DNA of 64,000 nucleotides. Origin: Cyanoderma ruficeps. Its lineage: Eukaryota; Chordata; Aves; Passeriformes; Timaliidae. How positions within the stretch are numbered: position 1 is the stretch's first letter; the number at the start of each line of letters is the position of its first letter. Location of the stretch: assembly GCA_008694505.1 (NCBI GenBank), contig VZDJ01000056.1:11434093-11498092 (forward strand). Reading direction: 5' to 3'. Below, in pieces: positions 1 through 12,240 of the stretch. The translations under genes were made by a program, and so were the position numbers. Below the pieces are notes generated by a model. The model had not been told where the DNA came from. It saw only the letters and a list, made by a program, of their open reading frames with translations, and did not search any database.

Positions 1-308
1 ATTTACAGTTGGATATTGATATTTACAGTTGGATATTGATATTTATGGTTGGATATTGATATTTACAGCTGGATATTGACATTTACGGCTGGATATTGAC
101 ATTTACGGCTGGATATTGATATTTACGGCTGGATATTGATATTTACAGTTGGATATTGATATTTACAGCTGGATATTGATATTTACAGCTGGATATTGAT
201 ATTTATGGCTGGATATTGATATTTACAGCTGGATATTGACATTTACGGCTGGATATTGATATTTACGGCTGGATATTGATATTTACGGCTGGATATTGAT
301 ATTTATGG
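1..308. repeat. 20-bp minisatellite, at least 15 copies, cut by the window edge
   Basis: The unit is ATTTACGGCTGGATATTGAT with point variants at a few fixed positions (cAg/cGg, ACA/ATG, GAT/GAC). It runs in perfect 20-bp register from base 1 to about 308, so the array continues to the left of the window. It lies in intron 3 of SUMF1. No coding potential is seen. Confidence 0.95.
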
Positions 309-475
309 AATGGGTGTTCAGGCTCACCTGCTGGAGATGCTGGAGTCAGGGCCCTCAGGGTGCTTCCAGCTGGCTCCTTTCACAGGCAACCACCAGGGAG
401 CAGCTGCCACCTGAAAAAGGACAAGAGCAGCAGGGAAGGACACTTAAATTCCCAGCTAAGGGATTTTCTGATAAA

Positions 476-512
476 CCACCAGATCCCTTCCAACCCAAAC
501 CACTCTGTGCCT
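476..512 (+). mobile_element. CR1 LINE 3'-tail fragment
   Basis: The short run 'agatcccttccaacccaaac' followed by 'cactctgtg' matches the 3' end of avian CR1 elements. Nothing recognisable is left upstream of it. Confidence 0.55.
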
Positions 513-3500
513 GTACGGATTTCACCTCCTAGCTGACTTCGGTCTGATACAATCTTCAGAGAGGAAAAAAAAATATGATTTTGGCCTAAAGAGCATTTTC
601 ACCCTAATTATTTGCTCTCTGGACTCAGTGTTTTGACATCACTGCAGCAACCCCCTGATGATGGCCTTTACCTGGGGGTCAAACACACATCTTGTGACAC
701 ATTTGCTTTCCAGGTCATTAACCCACTAAGCTGATCTTAAATGATTTGCTCTCAGCTTCCAGAAGGTGGAGACAGAAGAACCACACAAGGGAAGTGAAGC
801 ATGAAGCCTTTTCTCTTTTTTTTTTTCTTTCCCCAGCTGGTTTGCTGGGAAACATCACACAGCCAAAATCCTCTGTAGCAATGCAGACACTGAGTAGTTC
901 TCTCAAACCAGAAGTCCCAGATTTGGTGCTTCAACGCCAAGAAGTTTTTCCTGGAAGACATTCTTTAAGGATTTCTTCTACAAGGCTTATTTCAAAGCAC
1001 AGGAGGTCATGCTTAACTGTTCTGTTCTGATTCATGTTCACTTAGAAATACTTATTTTAATAATGAGGCCTTCACTGAGGCAAAAAAAGGAATATTTATG
1101 CCGCCCATCAACAGTGGGTTTATTCCAGCAGCTTCCAAAATACTCTTATTACAGAGATAATGTCTACAAAGAACAAAAATCAAAGGAAATAAGCCTGGAA
1201 TGCCTTAGGAGGGAAACAACCCAGAGGCTGTTTAGTCCTAGACTGAGTTTGTCAAGTGTTATTCACAAAGGTAGGAAAGGTGCCAAGAGTGTTACCCTTT
1301 AACTCACCAAACCTTCAGAGCAAAGTCCAAAAAGTCGCTGCAAGCTGGAATTGAGGAGACCCAGAATCAGCCTGGTCAAACAATTTTAACAGCAGCTTCT
1401 AGGGGGAAGCTGCATCCTTGAACAGAACATGTAATTACATGTGTGTGGGAGAAAAGATTATCTGTGTCACACACGAATTGTTGAGAAAACTCTGGCCAGA
1501 GCTACACATCAAATCCCTCACTTGGATATTTCAGTAGGAAAACTCAACAGAAGTGCCCAGACACACAGTATCATCCTGGGTTTAGAGCACCTCACCAGGC
1601 TGTGCTCTGACACTCCCCTGACAGCACACACAGACTTTGCCTACAGCACATCTGGGTCTCCAAAAGCTCCCTGTAAATCACCAGCAATCCTGGACTAAAG
1701 CTGCAGAGCCCTCAGCTTTTGGGAGCCCTGGGGAAGGGCTGTGAAATGCCTTGGGAAGCTGCAGGGCCCCTCCAGGCTGGGAAGGTGCTCACACACACAG
1801 AGGGTGTGGAGGGAACACATGAGTGTTAAAGCACCAAAGAAAAAAAGATGCTCCCAGCAGCCTGCTGGTGACCCAGACATTCTGTCCTCTGCTGTCCCCC
1901 TCTGTGGGACCCCCAGGCAATGACAGATTGTACAGACCCTCGGTGACCTCCCCAGAACATCAATGAACAATTCCAAGCCCAGTTCTGGCTCAGTGTCTAA
2001 CAAAGGACATTCTCACCCCAAGCAGAGGCACTCCATGAGCAATGCCTGATCTCTCCTGGGCCATTACAGCTCTGTCACTGAGCATTCCAGCCCCAAAACG
2101 AGACCTTCCTGCAGATACTCTGCTCAACTCTCACAGCACTAAAGCTTCAGAGTGACCGAGCTGCTAAACTGATACAACAGCCAAGAGGTTTAAAACTAGT
2201 CTGATTTAACCAATTCCTTGCCCATATTGAGGTTTGACCTTTAAACTATACTGAAAATAGGACAGAAATCCAAAATTAGCATTTTACAGCTATTTAAGGA
2301 AAGTAAAAGAGCAGCAGAACCATTTGCTAAAGCTAAAATCTGGAAGATCACAAGGAAGATTTCGACAGTTTCTAAGCACAACATATTTTTGTAAATTAAA
2401 CTGCTGGGTTTTAGATAAAAACATCTCTGCAGGAGACTGCAAAGATTTACACTTTAGACGACTTCAATTTTGGAAAACATTTTTGTGATGCAAAAAGAAA
2501 AAGCAGATGCTTTCAATCAGGCTGGTTTATTTTAACCCAAGAAAAATGTCTCTCCACGGGAGAGCACTGCGTGTGTGCACAGCTCCTGGTTGTGACTCCG
2601 CTGAGCTGAGCACCAAATGGCTGCCAGGCTCTGCAGAGCACCCACAGCTCCAGAGCAGCCCCACATCCAGTGCTGGGACAGGGATAACAGGGACAGAGCA
2701 GGGAGAGCCTGCAGGAATTAGCTGGAGATTCATCTAAGGCAGCCCCTGGCTCCAGTGAACAAACCCCGAGCTGCTCCTTCCAGAAATCTCCTACCTGAAA
2801 CCTACAGTTCTCTCACAGAGAACTTCTCACAAGTCTTTAAAGCTTTTAATTGCTCTAAATCTAATTAGCAGAAGAGCTAATTAGACAGAGATATTACAAC
2901 ATCACAGTTAATACAGCCAAGTCCTCTCTTGCCAATAATGAGCTTAGTTACTTTCATAACACTTCACGTTCTGCTTCCCTCTGAAACATGTTCTGTGCAC
3001 TGGCAAGAGATTCCTGCTGTCGAAGGAGCAGCAGATGCTGCTGAATAGATGTTGAATCAGAGGACAATCCCCTTCCTCTCGGTTAATTCTTGCAGCATGT
3101 CACCTGTCCCAGGTTACACACACCTGCCCTGTGCACAGGGAAACATTTCCCAGAGGGAAGCAGAGGCACAAAGGCTTGTTTTGGTCTGATCCAGCTGGAA
3201 AGGGGGATTATCCACCTCTCCCCTCCAGGATTAAACCTTTAGAACTCACTGTTCTGCTTCTTACAGCCTCAGAGCACTGTGAAAAGGCAGCCCAGTGTGC
3301 TGACACTGGGAAGAGCTGGAACAATTAATTCCGACCCACGGGCTTTGCACTGGGGCGGAGCAATTTGCAGAGCTGAACTCCCACTAACAGCCTGCAGAAA
3401 ACTCTCCTTCTAAGTACTCCATTCTCCTTTCCAAGTAGGCTGGGACAGCCTAACTTTAATTGCTCCATTACCTCACAATGTCAAGATTTTTAAACTACTT

Positions 3501-6039
3501 CAGAAGTACCTTGAGGAAAATTCCTTCCTAATTCTATGTAGAGAAAAACAAAAATTAGAGCGGGGAACGTCACCAAGTGAGTTTCATCGTCAGCATTACC
3601 CTGTTGCTGCTACAGCAGTAGGAGAATATCCCTAAAAACCACCCCAAGGCCACCCAGCCCTCAGCCATAAAAACATTTATTACTCATGCACTAACATGAC
3701 ACAGGCCATGTTCAAGAACAACAACCCCCACTTGAGGAGCAAATCTCAAATTCAAATCAGATTTATGTGTTCGAAAAAATTACCAAAAAAGAAACTCAAC
3801 GGAGTAGCTCATCTTGGCTCAGACTCCAACATTTCCATCAAGTAGCAAGTCCCCTGAAATAACAAAGCTGTAGATTTGAACCTTAAGTCAGGCCCACAAG
3901 ATGATGACAAATTCATGCTGCTGTCTGGACACAGAGCACCAAACTTTTTTTATTTTTGTGCTACAGCATTCTAAAGTTATTTTAATGTAACAAAGCCTTA
4001 CACCAGGTCAGGATAAACAGCTGGGAAAAAAACACAAGTGACTGCAGAGTAAGGATTTCAGAATTAACTGTGTGAAAAGAGATTTTGAGTGAAAAGTAGC
4101 CCAAGTCTGGAAACCACTTTAAGAATCATTTATTAAGCAGTGGGTTCTTAAAAAAACACTCCAGTTCAGAAGCTGACTTAATAGGTTACCACTTGTTTGA
4201 ATCAGATGGTGTTAAGCTCTGCACGTCTTTAATATGCAAAAGGATCTTGCAAGCATTGGTAGGACGTGAGAAAAAAATTGTTATTCGGTAAAGAACATAA
4301 TTATTTTGGATGAGGTTTTATTTAATCCACGTAAATCTCTGACAGTTTCTCCTCCTCTATGCCAGATCCTAAACCTTGAGCACTGATTAATGAACTACCG
4401 AGGAAAGAAGCAGGCGGAAAATGGAACATTTTTAGTAGGGTGAGAAGTTTAAGAAATAAAAATAATTACTGTGCAACGGATCCTCTTCACTGTCCCTGCA
4501 GAGAACAAAGCCGCTGTAATTATGGACAAGAAGTGAGGCAGGATTGGGGAATTCTGTCACACACAAACCCAAACTCCCAGTTGGCAGAGTGTTTGTCCAG
4601 CAGGTAATCCACACCTGCATCAGGACTGGAGGCTCTCCAGAGATCCCTTCCAAGCCCTGGGATCCTGGGAATACCTGATTTTGCCAGCTCCTGCAATTCC
4701 CATGCTATTTATTCTATCAATTAAAAGTCCCAGCTCCCCCAAAGCTCTAATTACAGAAGAATCTGTTCTCACTCTTATGTTCTAAAGTTAATGGCCTCCC
4801 TCGTGAGCTCAGAAACGGAAGCAACAAGGGGGTTTGTTTAATATTGAATATTGATATTACCTGCCTTAAACCCCAGTATTTTACAGCAGTGTGAAACTGC
4901 ACACCAAGGAAAGGCAGAAGCTTTAAAATATATTTAATTTCATTTTTTAAGTCATCAGCTACAAAAAATACTTCAGACTCGACTGGAAACAAGCACTTTT
5001 ATGAAGAGACCTTTTCTTTGCATAAGGAAAGGTCATTGAACTTCAGTTCAGACAGTGTAAAACTTCACAGCCCTGTCAATCCTCCAAGAAAAATAACCAC
5101 AAATACGTGATGCTAAAATCCAGTCAGATTCATTAAGTGCAAGTTTTGGAATCAGAAGAAGCTTCTTTTGAGGAACCGATACTCCTGGTGAAGGCAGACA
5201 CCTCTGGAAGTCTAATTTCCAGCCAACATCTAAATCTGCATCCCAACTGGTCATTTTTTCCAATCACCACGTGCCCGTGAGCTGTAAGCAAACGAGATGA
5301 GCACGGATTTATCCCCAGCCTGAGGCACAAACCCTGCCCTGCTTTCCTGCATAAACACGGGCTAATATTCCTGGCAATTCCCAGGGAGAATTCCTGCACA
5401 TCCTTCTTTATCCCAGCAGTGGGAGTAGAGCACAAAAACCCACAGATGAGCAGTTCAACAGCTCCATCTTCCAGCTCCTTGCAGGGAGAAGCTGAAGCAC
5501 TGGGGGCTGCAAGGAACAGCTCACCCTGCCCACACTGGCACTGCTGTCCCACCTGCACCCAGGGCTGCTCTCAGCAGCAGTTTGAGATGTTCAGCTGAAA
5601 CGCAGAATATTTCAGTTTGGGGTTGTTATGAAAGAGGCAAATTGCACAGCTCCAGGCCACTGCAGAGATTTCCATACAAACAGGGAGGAAAGTAGCATCC
5701 CATAGCTCTGGATTGGCCAGAGCTTAGTGTTTGCCTGAGCTGCCCGTGAGCCAATTCCATTGCATTCCAGACCCGAAATTCCATACCCCTACAGACAAAG
5801 GCAGCACGCACATTTATATGCTCTCAGGCTCTTCAGCGCAGAATTTATCTGGCCTTGAAGCAAAAATTAATTTTTCTGCCTTCCACGAGCCAAGAATAAC
5901 AATGTCCCCACTGCTCTCAGGGAGCAAAGACTGAGGCTGCACTCCTGTTGTGCCATCCTGGTTCCCTTTTCCCATGGGACCTGCACAGCAAGGAAAATCC
6001 TGCAGGGATTGGCAAGAGCTCTCAAACCCCTTCAGAATA

Positions 6040-6420
6040 AAATGGAATTACAGAATGGTTCAGGCTGGAAGGGACCTTAAAGCCCACCCAGTGCCACCCC
6101 TGCCATGGCAGGGACACCTCCCACTGTCCCAGGATGTTCCAACCCCAGTGTCCAACCTGGCCTTGGGCACTGCCAGGGATCCAGGGGCAGCCCCAGCTGC
6201 TCTGGGAATCTGTGCCAGGGCCTCACTGCCCCCCCAGGGAACAATTCCTGCCCAATCTCCCATCCAGCCCTGCCCTCTGGCAGTGGGAAGCCATTCCCTG
6301 TGTCCTGTCCCTCCAGGCCCTTTCCAAAGTCCTCCTCCATCTCTTCTGGAGCCCCTTTAGGCCCTGGAAGGGGCTCCAAGCTCTCCCCAGAACCTTCTCT
6401 GCTCTCCAGGCTGCATGTGA
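6040..6420 (-). mobile_element. CR1 LINE, 3' end, minus orientation
   Basis: Read on the plus strand, it starts with the reverse complement of the CR1 tail (acagaatggttcaggctgga) and continues through the typical CR1 3' region: 'ccactgtcccagg', 'tccaacctggccttgggcac', 'ccagggatccaggggcagcc'. The 5' part of the LINE is missing, as in almost all genomic CR1 copies. The overlapping long frames here (about 100-136 codons on both strands) are artefacts of this GC-rich repeat. Confidence 0.9.
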
Positions 6421-7447
6421 AGAACTTAAGATGTGAAGCTCTCATAATTTTTTAAGCCCACACAAATAATTTCAGCTTCAAAGGACCTTCCACCCTCGCC
6501 CTACGAAATCCTTTTCCCTTTGAAGGAGCCCTCCCCAGCTCCATCAGCAACACCCTCATCTGGAACAGCACTAAATCCCCCCTCTCTGCCAAGTGACCAC
6601 CACAAACTTGGGAGGCCAGAACTACAACTTGAGTTCCCAGAAATGTGCAACAATTCCATCCTCGGCTGCTACACCCCTTTTTACTGCTTCCCTTCCAGAG
6701 GCTGAGGCCAGCCCACATTCCTGTCAGTGGCTATCTGGGAGCCCACCTCAGCTCCAGGAAAGGCACACCCAGAGCTCCAACAATCACCCTACGTGCTCAG
6801 CTGGGTCACTCCTGCAGCAGCTGCCACCAGCTCTGCCCTCAGCCAGTGGTTTTGAGGCTCTGAGAAACCTGCTTTAAGAACTGGAGAAGGCAAAGTGGCC
6901 AAACAGAGCAAAAACCCCAACAGACACACACAGCTCATCATTTATGTTATAAATCATTTCATTTGGTCCCTCCACTTTCACCTTTCCCCAGTTATCTCAC
7001 TGCATGTGAAATATTGCCAAAAAATTTACTTTCCTGTTGCTCTTCCCCTATATTCACATCTGCATTTCACATCCCCCTGTGCTTCACCTGGAGAAAACCC
7101 TTGACAAAAACACTCCTGAGCCACTGAGGCAAAGGAAAACCACAACCCTTTCTCCCAGTGCCAGTAACACACCAGTATTTATATCTTATTTCTGCTTTTC
7201 ATCACAAAGTTACGATTGAAGAAGGTGACTTTTAACAGCAAGTTTACTTTTAACAACTCCAGAAAACCTTCAGAAGGCAGCAGCCAAAAAGGACCAGTTT
7301 GGGCTCCATCCCAGGCCTCTGGCACAACACTTGTCCTGTGAGCACTGCAGCCAACAGTTGGAAATTTGGCTGACACGCTCAGGAAAGTGGCTCCCAACAC
7401 TCTTGTGTTTACAAAACTGCCAAGGCTGAGCCTACAGCAGCATTCTT

Positions 7448-7469
7448 GGGGTTTGTTTGTTTGTTTGTT
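7448..7469. repeat. (GTTT)n microsatellite
   Basis: About five copies of GTTT in SUMF1 intron 3. Confidence 0.8.
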
Positions 7470-8587
7470 TTAAAACAGAGAACTTGATTAGGGATTTCTG
7501 CATCACAGGACTACACAGGAAAAGGAATTTCTGCAATACTGACTGTTGGGAAGATGGGATGAGCCACTCCTTTTTTTATTTGTATTTTTTATTATTTTTA
7601 TGAAGGCAGAATAAATCCGTGGACGGATTTAGCGTCAGTTATGCTGGTGGTGGGAACTGCAATTCAGCCTTATCTCTCACAGCGCACAAATGTAGTCCTG
7701 AATTAAAAGATTACAAACTGCACTTGTAATCTTCCTCCTGTGGCAGGAGGAACCCAAATCCCACGTCCTTTGCCAGTCCCTCACAGCACACACTCACCCG
7801 GGGCTTCCTGAAACCTCCCATCCCTCAGGCTGCCCCTTGAAAACAAAAATCAAACTGTGCCCCAGCAGAGCTGAGGAGAATTCTGACAGGAATCGCTCAG
7901 GAGGGGATTTTGTCCAAACCTGTGCTCAGAGCAGATCAACTCACCCAGGAGATGACAGGACACAATCTGCTTATCTGCCAAGAGCTGCAAAGAGGACCTG
8001 ACCTGTTAAGGAGGAGGTAAATCAAGCCTGAGGAAGGCTCAGCAACACATTCACAACAGAAAAAAGAAGGAAGGGAGGGCAGGGAAGATTTACCACAGTT
8101 CTTTTTAAACCAGTATTCATTTTCACTCAAGAGGAAAGCTGGACCAGCTCCAGAGTAGTCGGCACTGCCCCTCCCAGGATCACTGTGGTGCCCAGGGGGG
8201 ATGAGGGGAGCTGGAAAAGCAGCAAATGAACACAGGAGCTTCTGTAGAGGAGGAAACATCACAAACTCCAGCCATTCACAACATAAGGGATCTTACAGAC
8301 TCAGCCTGAACTTCTCAGTTGGGAGGCAAAAAGAGACTACAAAGGGTTGATACCAACTTTTGCTAATCAGGAATCAAGGTTTTTAATTGGTTTTTTTTAA
8401 GGAAAAGGACAGAGAATAAATTGCAAATCCTCCCCACTTCAGTCCATGATTTCAGGCCAAACCCCTCTCCATAATCCCCATTTTTGCACCTGGCTCTGGG
8501 GACATCACCGAGTTTAGTTTTCCCTGCTGTGATTGCTGACAGAGCCCAGGGATTGCTCAGGGACTTTCCCCCTGCTGTGCTACTCAC

Positions 8588-8662
8588 TGCTTGGTGGATG
8601 TCAGCCTTCACTGCTTCACTCAGCATCCCCTCAAACACAAAGGAGTCGCCAAATTTCTCTGC
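8588..8662 (-). CDS. SUMF1: SUMF1 coding exon 3 (formylglycine-generating enzyme, partial)
   Basis: This 75-nt exon encodes 25 residues in phase 0, beginning A-E-K-F-G-D-S-F-V-F-E-G-M-L-S-E, which is nearly identical to the human SUMF1 segment after the glycosylation site. On the minus strand the acceptor is 'ttccatag' just before GCAGAG, and the donor is GTGAGT directly after the codon for the last Ala. It would join exon 2 (…TGYITE) without a frame change and give residues 131-155. The protein oxidises a cysteine of newly made sulfatases to C-alpha-formylglycine in the ER lumen. The segment is part of the FGE-sulfatase fold, outside the catalytic Cys pair. The later exons are not in the window. 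Confidence 0.93.
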
Positions 8663-8770
8663 CTATGGAAAGAACAAAGGATTCAACCATTACTGTCACC
8701 AGAGGAATGCGGTTCTTAGAGCCACACTCAGCTCTTACAGCTTTTATTTATGTAGAACAAGAAAATTCAG

Positions 8771-8830
8771 AGAAAAGTTAAGGTGGGAAAAGACCTCCAA
8801 GACCATCACGTCCAATCTCTGACCAGAATC
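8771..8830 (-). mobile_element. CR1-like 3'-end fragment
   Basis: The run 'taaggtgggaaaagacctcc' followed by 'aagaccatcacgtccaatct' resembles the reverse complement of an avian CR1 3' end. It is short and diverged. Confidence 0.5.
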
Positions 8831-9335
8831 AAATAGTGGAGTTCTCTTTCAAAGAAGCTGTTTTGGAAGAGAAAATCAGGGTTTTTTCCTCTGGATGTTG
8901 TTTTTTGTTCAGCAGCCACTGGGCAGATGGCAGCTCACTGAGCTTCTGCACATGTTTTTACTTTTAGTAATTAAAAATGCAGTTCTGATTGTCCCAACTG
9001 CTTTCAAATGCTACAGTCATCAATCTAATATGAAAGGGCACATTTCATTCCTCTTATTTTTCCTTCGGGAATTCCAATAAAAGCCTTGAGCCTTGTCACT
9101 GCTCCATCATCACTAGGACCACGTTTTCAAGTGCTGCTACAGCAATAACGAGTTAAAAGTAACTCAATTATTATATCTAGCATTATATAAATCCAGAAGG
9201 ATAAAAAACACAAGTAATTTCCATCAATCACAGTACATGATACCAAGAGGAAAAAAATGGAGGAGGTGTGAGTGGAGCATTCAACTACACCAGCCGAGCC
9301 ATGAAATCTGAAACAGACCCCACATCATGCAGTTG

Positions 9336-9473
9336 TACCTGCCAGAGCTCCAGGAACATTTGGATAATGCTCTCAGGCACAGGGTGGGATTGTTGGGGTG
9401 TCTGTGCACAGCCAGGGGTTGGACTTGATGATCCTTGTGGTCCCTTCCAGGTGAGGATATTCTGTGATTCCAC
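9336..9473 (+). mobile_element. CR1 LINE 3' end, plus orientation
   Basis: The run contains 'ccagagctccaggaacattt', 'gataatgctctcaggcacag', 'ggttggacttgatgatcctt' and ends in 'gtcccttccaggtgaggata' 'ttctgtgattc', a standard avian CR1 3' untranslated end. Confidence 0.85.
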
Positions 9474-10322
9474 ATTTAACCCCAGCACACCCCGCTCATC
9501 CCAGCAGCCGTTTGCTACAAGCCAGCTTTGTTCCAACTCCAAAGAGTTAAACTGCCTTTTTATTCAGAATTATCGAGCTAAGAAACAGAAAGAGGAGACA
9601 AAAGAAGCTCTTCATCCACGCAGAGGATCCTGCCTTCCAAATGAGAACCGGTTCATCAAGTGACTTCAGCAAAGTGCCTCCTTTGAGACCTGCTCATTAC
9701 CGAGGCTTTCATTCCCCTAAAAGGGCTGTCAGGGCTCTGTCAAAGTCGTGTAGGAACAGCCTCCTGTCAGGAGGGATCTGAGCTGCAGGCACAGGGGGCT
9801 CCTTTCTGGGAAGAGCCTTAACATATTCTCAGTCATTGTTCCCAGGAACACGCACAGGATTGTCACTGCAGCTGCTATTGTCTCCCCCTTAGGCACAGGG
9901 CTCTCTGTCACCGGCAAGGAGCTGTGCTGAGCCAGCCTGAAGAGTCCTTGGGCATCTCCGTTTGTTAAAGGTTTCTCTAAAATAAGGAAAATCTAACCTG
10001 GTACTAGTACAAAGAGCTTTAGGACCCAAATGTCAAAAAACCCCAGACAAACCACCCCAAAAACCTCTGTAGAGAGCTGCTGGCATCACCCAGGCTGCAG
10101 GGTAGACATGAGTTCAGGTGACAATTATTAAACACAGCAACAAAGCCCTGACTGCCCTTTCAGCCCAGGACAGCAAGGCCAGACAATTCCTTCTCCCCAC
10201 TACTTCCAGGAGAAATATTGGAGTATGCAAATCCCAAACAAGAATTGTGATGTCCTCCAAAAAGAAAAGCCTGGGTTTTCAGCTGGGATTTCCTCAGACT
10301 GAGAGGAGCCCTGGTGCCTCAC

Positions 10323-10496
10323 CTCAGTGATGTAGCCCGTGGAGTTCACAAATCTCTCAAAGTCCTGGTTGCTGACCTCGTACTGGTCCATGTAGAAGCT
10401 GTCAATGTGGACTCTCCTGGCAGGCCCCTCTCCATCCTGCTGGATTTCAGGCTCCTGGGTGCCCATGGTGAACACTCCTCCTGGAATCGCCACCAT
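10323..10496 (-). CDS. SUMF1: SUMF1 coding exon 2 (formylglycine-generating enzyme, partial)
   Basis: This exon is 174 nt, 58 codons, phase 0 at both ends. The acceptor on the minus strand is 'gctgtgcag' before ATGGTGGCG, and the donor is GTGAGG. The product starts [13 protein letters not shown] (human M-V-P-I-P-A-G-V-F-T-M-G-T), the opening of the FGE-sulfatase domain, and continues with the D-G-E-x-P-A-R-R-V and Y-E-V-S-N motifs. It ends with the N-S-T sequon in V-N-S-T-G-Y, equivalent to the known N-glycosylation site of human FGE. With exon 1 it supplies residues 73-130. The exon is conserved and shows no disruption. Confidence 0.96.
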
Positions 10497-11927
10497 CTGC
10501 ACAGCAAACACCACCCAAAAGGTTGGGAAAATGCAGGGCTGGTTTTACTCCTCCTGCACCTCATCTTTGCAGGTGCTTTTGAGCATTTTGGCCAGCCCAT
10601 TTGGGGAAACAGCAAAGAGAACTGAAATTGGGAACAAATCCCCACTTGCAGCTTTTTCACGTGAAGTCTGGGTCATGCTTGTGCTCTCAAGAGAAGCATA
10701 TTCTGTTTCCTATGTTACACTTGGCTGTTATTTCTGCACTGCCAGGGAGCAGTAAATGGTCACAGCAGCTCCCCTGCACCTCTCCTGGCTCTTTGGGGCA
10801 GCTGCAGTGAGGATTTGGTATCACCTTCCTCATCCCATTTCAGAGTTTCCTCTCCATTGTAGATCTCTCCTGCTTGGGTCTCTCCCAGCAGCACCTAAAA
10901 TTCAAACAACTTGCAACTGGCCCATAAAAAAATGCCACAAACATCTTCTCCTTCAGACTACCCACATCTGGAGCTGGCTGCGTCCTCGTAACTTTCTCTC
11001 CTGAGGAAGAATCTGAGCTCTTACAGATAGTCTGAAACTGACTCCATTAAAGGGCTTCAGGATAAATTTGCTTACATTTTTTTAGACCTTAGGAAATGAC
11101 AATGTGGTGCAAAGTTGCACCACTTCCTCCCTCCAAATCTCTCTTCAACCCTCAATAGCTGAAAGAACCTCATGAGGAGGTTTCCAAGCCAGGCTCAGAG
11201 CTCACTGGTCTAAAGCCATGTGTAAAATCAACTCTTGCCCTCTCCCAGTTCTAAAACCATTCTGGAAATAAATCAACCTGTTTGTGGGCGATGCAGAGGT
11301 CAATTCTTCTCTCACTTCTCTGCTAGTAAAGATGTTTTCTACCTGAACATCATTAAGTTATGTTTTAAGCATAACTTAAAGCAGCAGTAATTACCTTTCA
11401 TTACCTACTGCTGGAGCTGCCAGCTGCATAGAGAGAGAAAAGGTTTTTTCATCCTCAAGCCCCACAGTGAGCTGCTCAGGTTTGACACACAAAATATCCA
11501 TCAGTGGCACTGACCCCAAGCACAACGGGGATTATTCAATTCACACTCCTTAAATATTCTCCAGTTTGTGGAGGGCAGCCTGCAATACCAGAGTCCCAGC
11601 TGCTGCTGTTCATCTTTCACTCAGCGAGTTCCTACACTGCCTGTGGACACGGGTTTTTCCCAACATCACAACAGAGGCATCTGGAGAGGGAGCCCTTCAT
11701 ATTTTCCTGAGGCAAGAGCGAGATGGGGCCAGAAGCAGCACCCGCGCCCAAGCTCAGTTTCTCAGGCGTTCGGCCCACCCGCCTATAATTTAATTCAAGT
11801 TTCTCCACAGCAGTTCCCCGGCTGTTCCGTTCTCCCGGAGGAGGCCCTGCTCCGCCGGGGCCGCCCCACGGCCCGGCCCGGCCCCTCAGGTCGCTGGGCC
11901 CTCGCCCGGTCCGACCCCGCCGCTCAC
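10497..11927 (-). other. SUMF1: SUMF1 intron 1
   Basis: This is the 1.43-kb intron between the donor GTGAGC at 11927-11922 and the acceptor before exon 2. The right end is part of the GC-rich promoter island. I see no CR1 copy and no other gene in it. Confidence 0.85.
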
Positions 11928-12143
11928 CGGCCCGCGCCCGGCGCTCCGCCCGCCGCCCGCCGCCGCCGCCGAGTAGCGCCGCGCCGCCGCCTCCCGCCCG
12001 TCCCCGGCGGCCCGGCTGGCGCTGCAGCCGCAGTCCCCGGTGCCGGGGGTGCCGGAGGTGCCGGGGGTGCCGGCGGCCGCCACCATTCCCATTCCCAGCA
12101 GCAGCGGGACGAGGCAGCGGCACAGCCGGGTGGGCGCGGCCAT
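11928..12143 (-). CDS. SUMF1: SUMF1 coding exon 1 (signal peptide and N-terminal extension)
   Basis: This exon is 216 nt, 72 codons, from ATG GCC GCG CCC to CCG followed by the donor GTGAGC. The start is chosen because the product begins M-A-A-P like mammalian SUMF1 and because a hydrophobic signal peptide follows at once (residues about 8-24, L-V-P-L-L-L-G-M-G-M-V-A-A-A). After a G/T/P-rich spacer comes D-C-G-C-S (Cys38 and Cys40). These match the human Cys50/Cys52 pair, which is needed for activity in cells and for ER retention partners. The A-R-R-Y-S before the low-complexity Ala/Gly end matches human A-H-R-Y-S. An in-frame GTG lies 11 codons upstream but is not needed. Confidence 0.9.
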
Positions 12144-12171
12144 GTTGGCGGCGGGCGACGCGCCGCGCGCC

Positions 12172-12181
12172 GTCACCTGAC
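12172..12181. promoter_or_regulatory. E-box / CLEAR-like site upstream of SUMF1
   Basis: GTCACCTGAC differs by one base from the palindromic CLEAR element GTCACGTGAC bound by TFEB/TFE3. The core is an E-box (CACCTG). It lies 29 bases upstream of the SUMF1 start codon, inside the CpG island. Function is inferred from the motif and position only. Confidence 0.35.
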
Positions 12182-12240
12182 CGGGCGCGTCTTGAGGGGT
12201 GGCCCCGAGCCGTGAGGGGACCGTGAGGGGCGGGACGGGG

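Larger units (their letters stand above)
309..8587 (-). other. SUMF1: SUMF1 intron 3 (5' part; continues off the window)
   Basis: This is the part of intron 3 that starts at the GTGAGT donor next to exon 3 (donor on the minus strand at 8587-8582). I looked for the next SUMF1 exon, which in vertebrates begins with a run equivalent to A-A-A-P-W-W-L-P-V, and did not find it on the minus strand, so intron 3 is longer than 8.5 kb. The stretch holds a CR1 copy (6040-6420), a short CR1 tail (476-512), a (GTTT)n microsatellite near 7448-7469 and otherwise unremarkable AT-rich intron sequence. Confidence 0.75.
8663..10322 (-). other. SUMF1: SUMF1 intron 2
   Basis: This is the 1.66-kb intron between exons 2 and 3. 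It begins at GTGAGG (minus strand, 10322-10317) and ends at the AG before GCAGAG. It contains a short CR1-like remnant (8771-8830) and a better CR1 3' end (9336-9473). I see no other gene in it. Confidence 0.85.
11740..12240. promoter_or_regulatory. SUMF1: CpG island over SUMF1 promoter and first exon
   Basis: The stretch is very GC-rich with dense CpG, in contrast to both flanks, and covers exon 1 and the first ~100 bases upstream of the start codon. No TATA box is seen before the ATG on the minus strand, as expected for a broadly expressed gene. An E-box-containing palindrome-like GTCACCTGAC sits at 12172-12181, about 30 bases upstream of the ATG. The transcription start is not visible directly. 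Confidence 0.85.
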
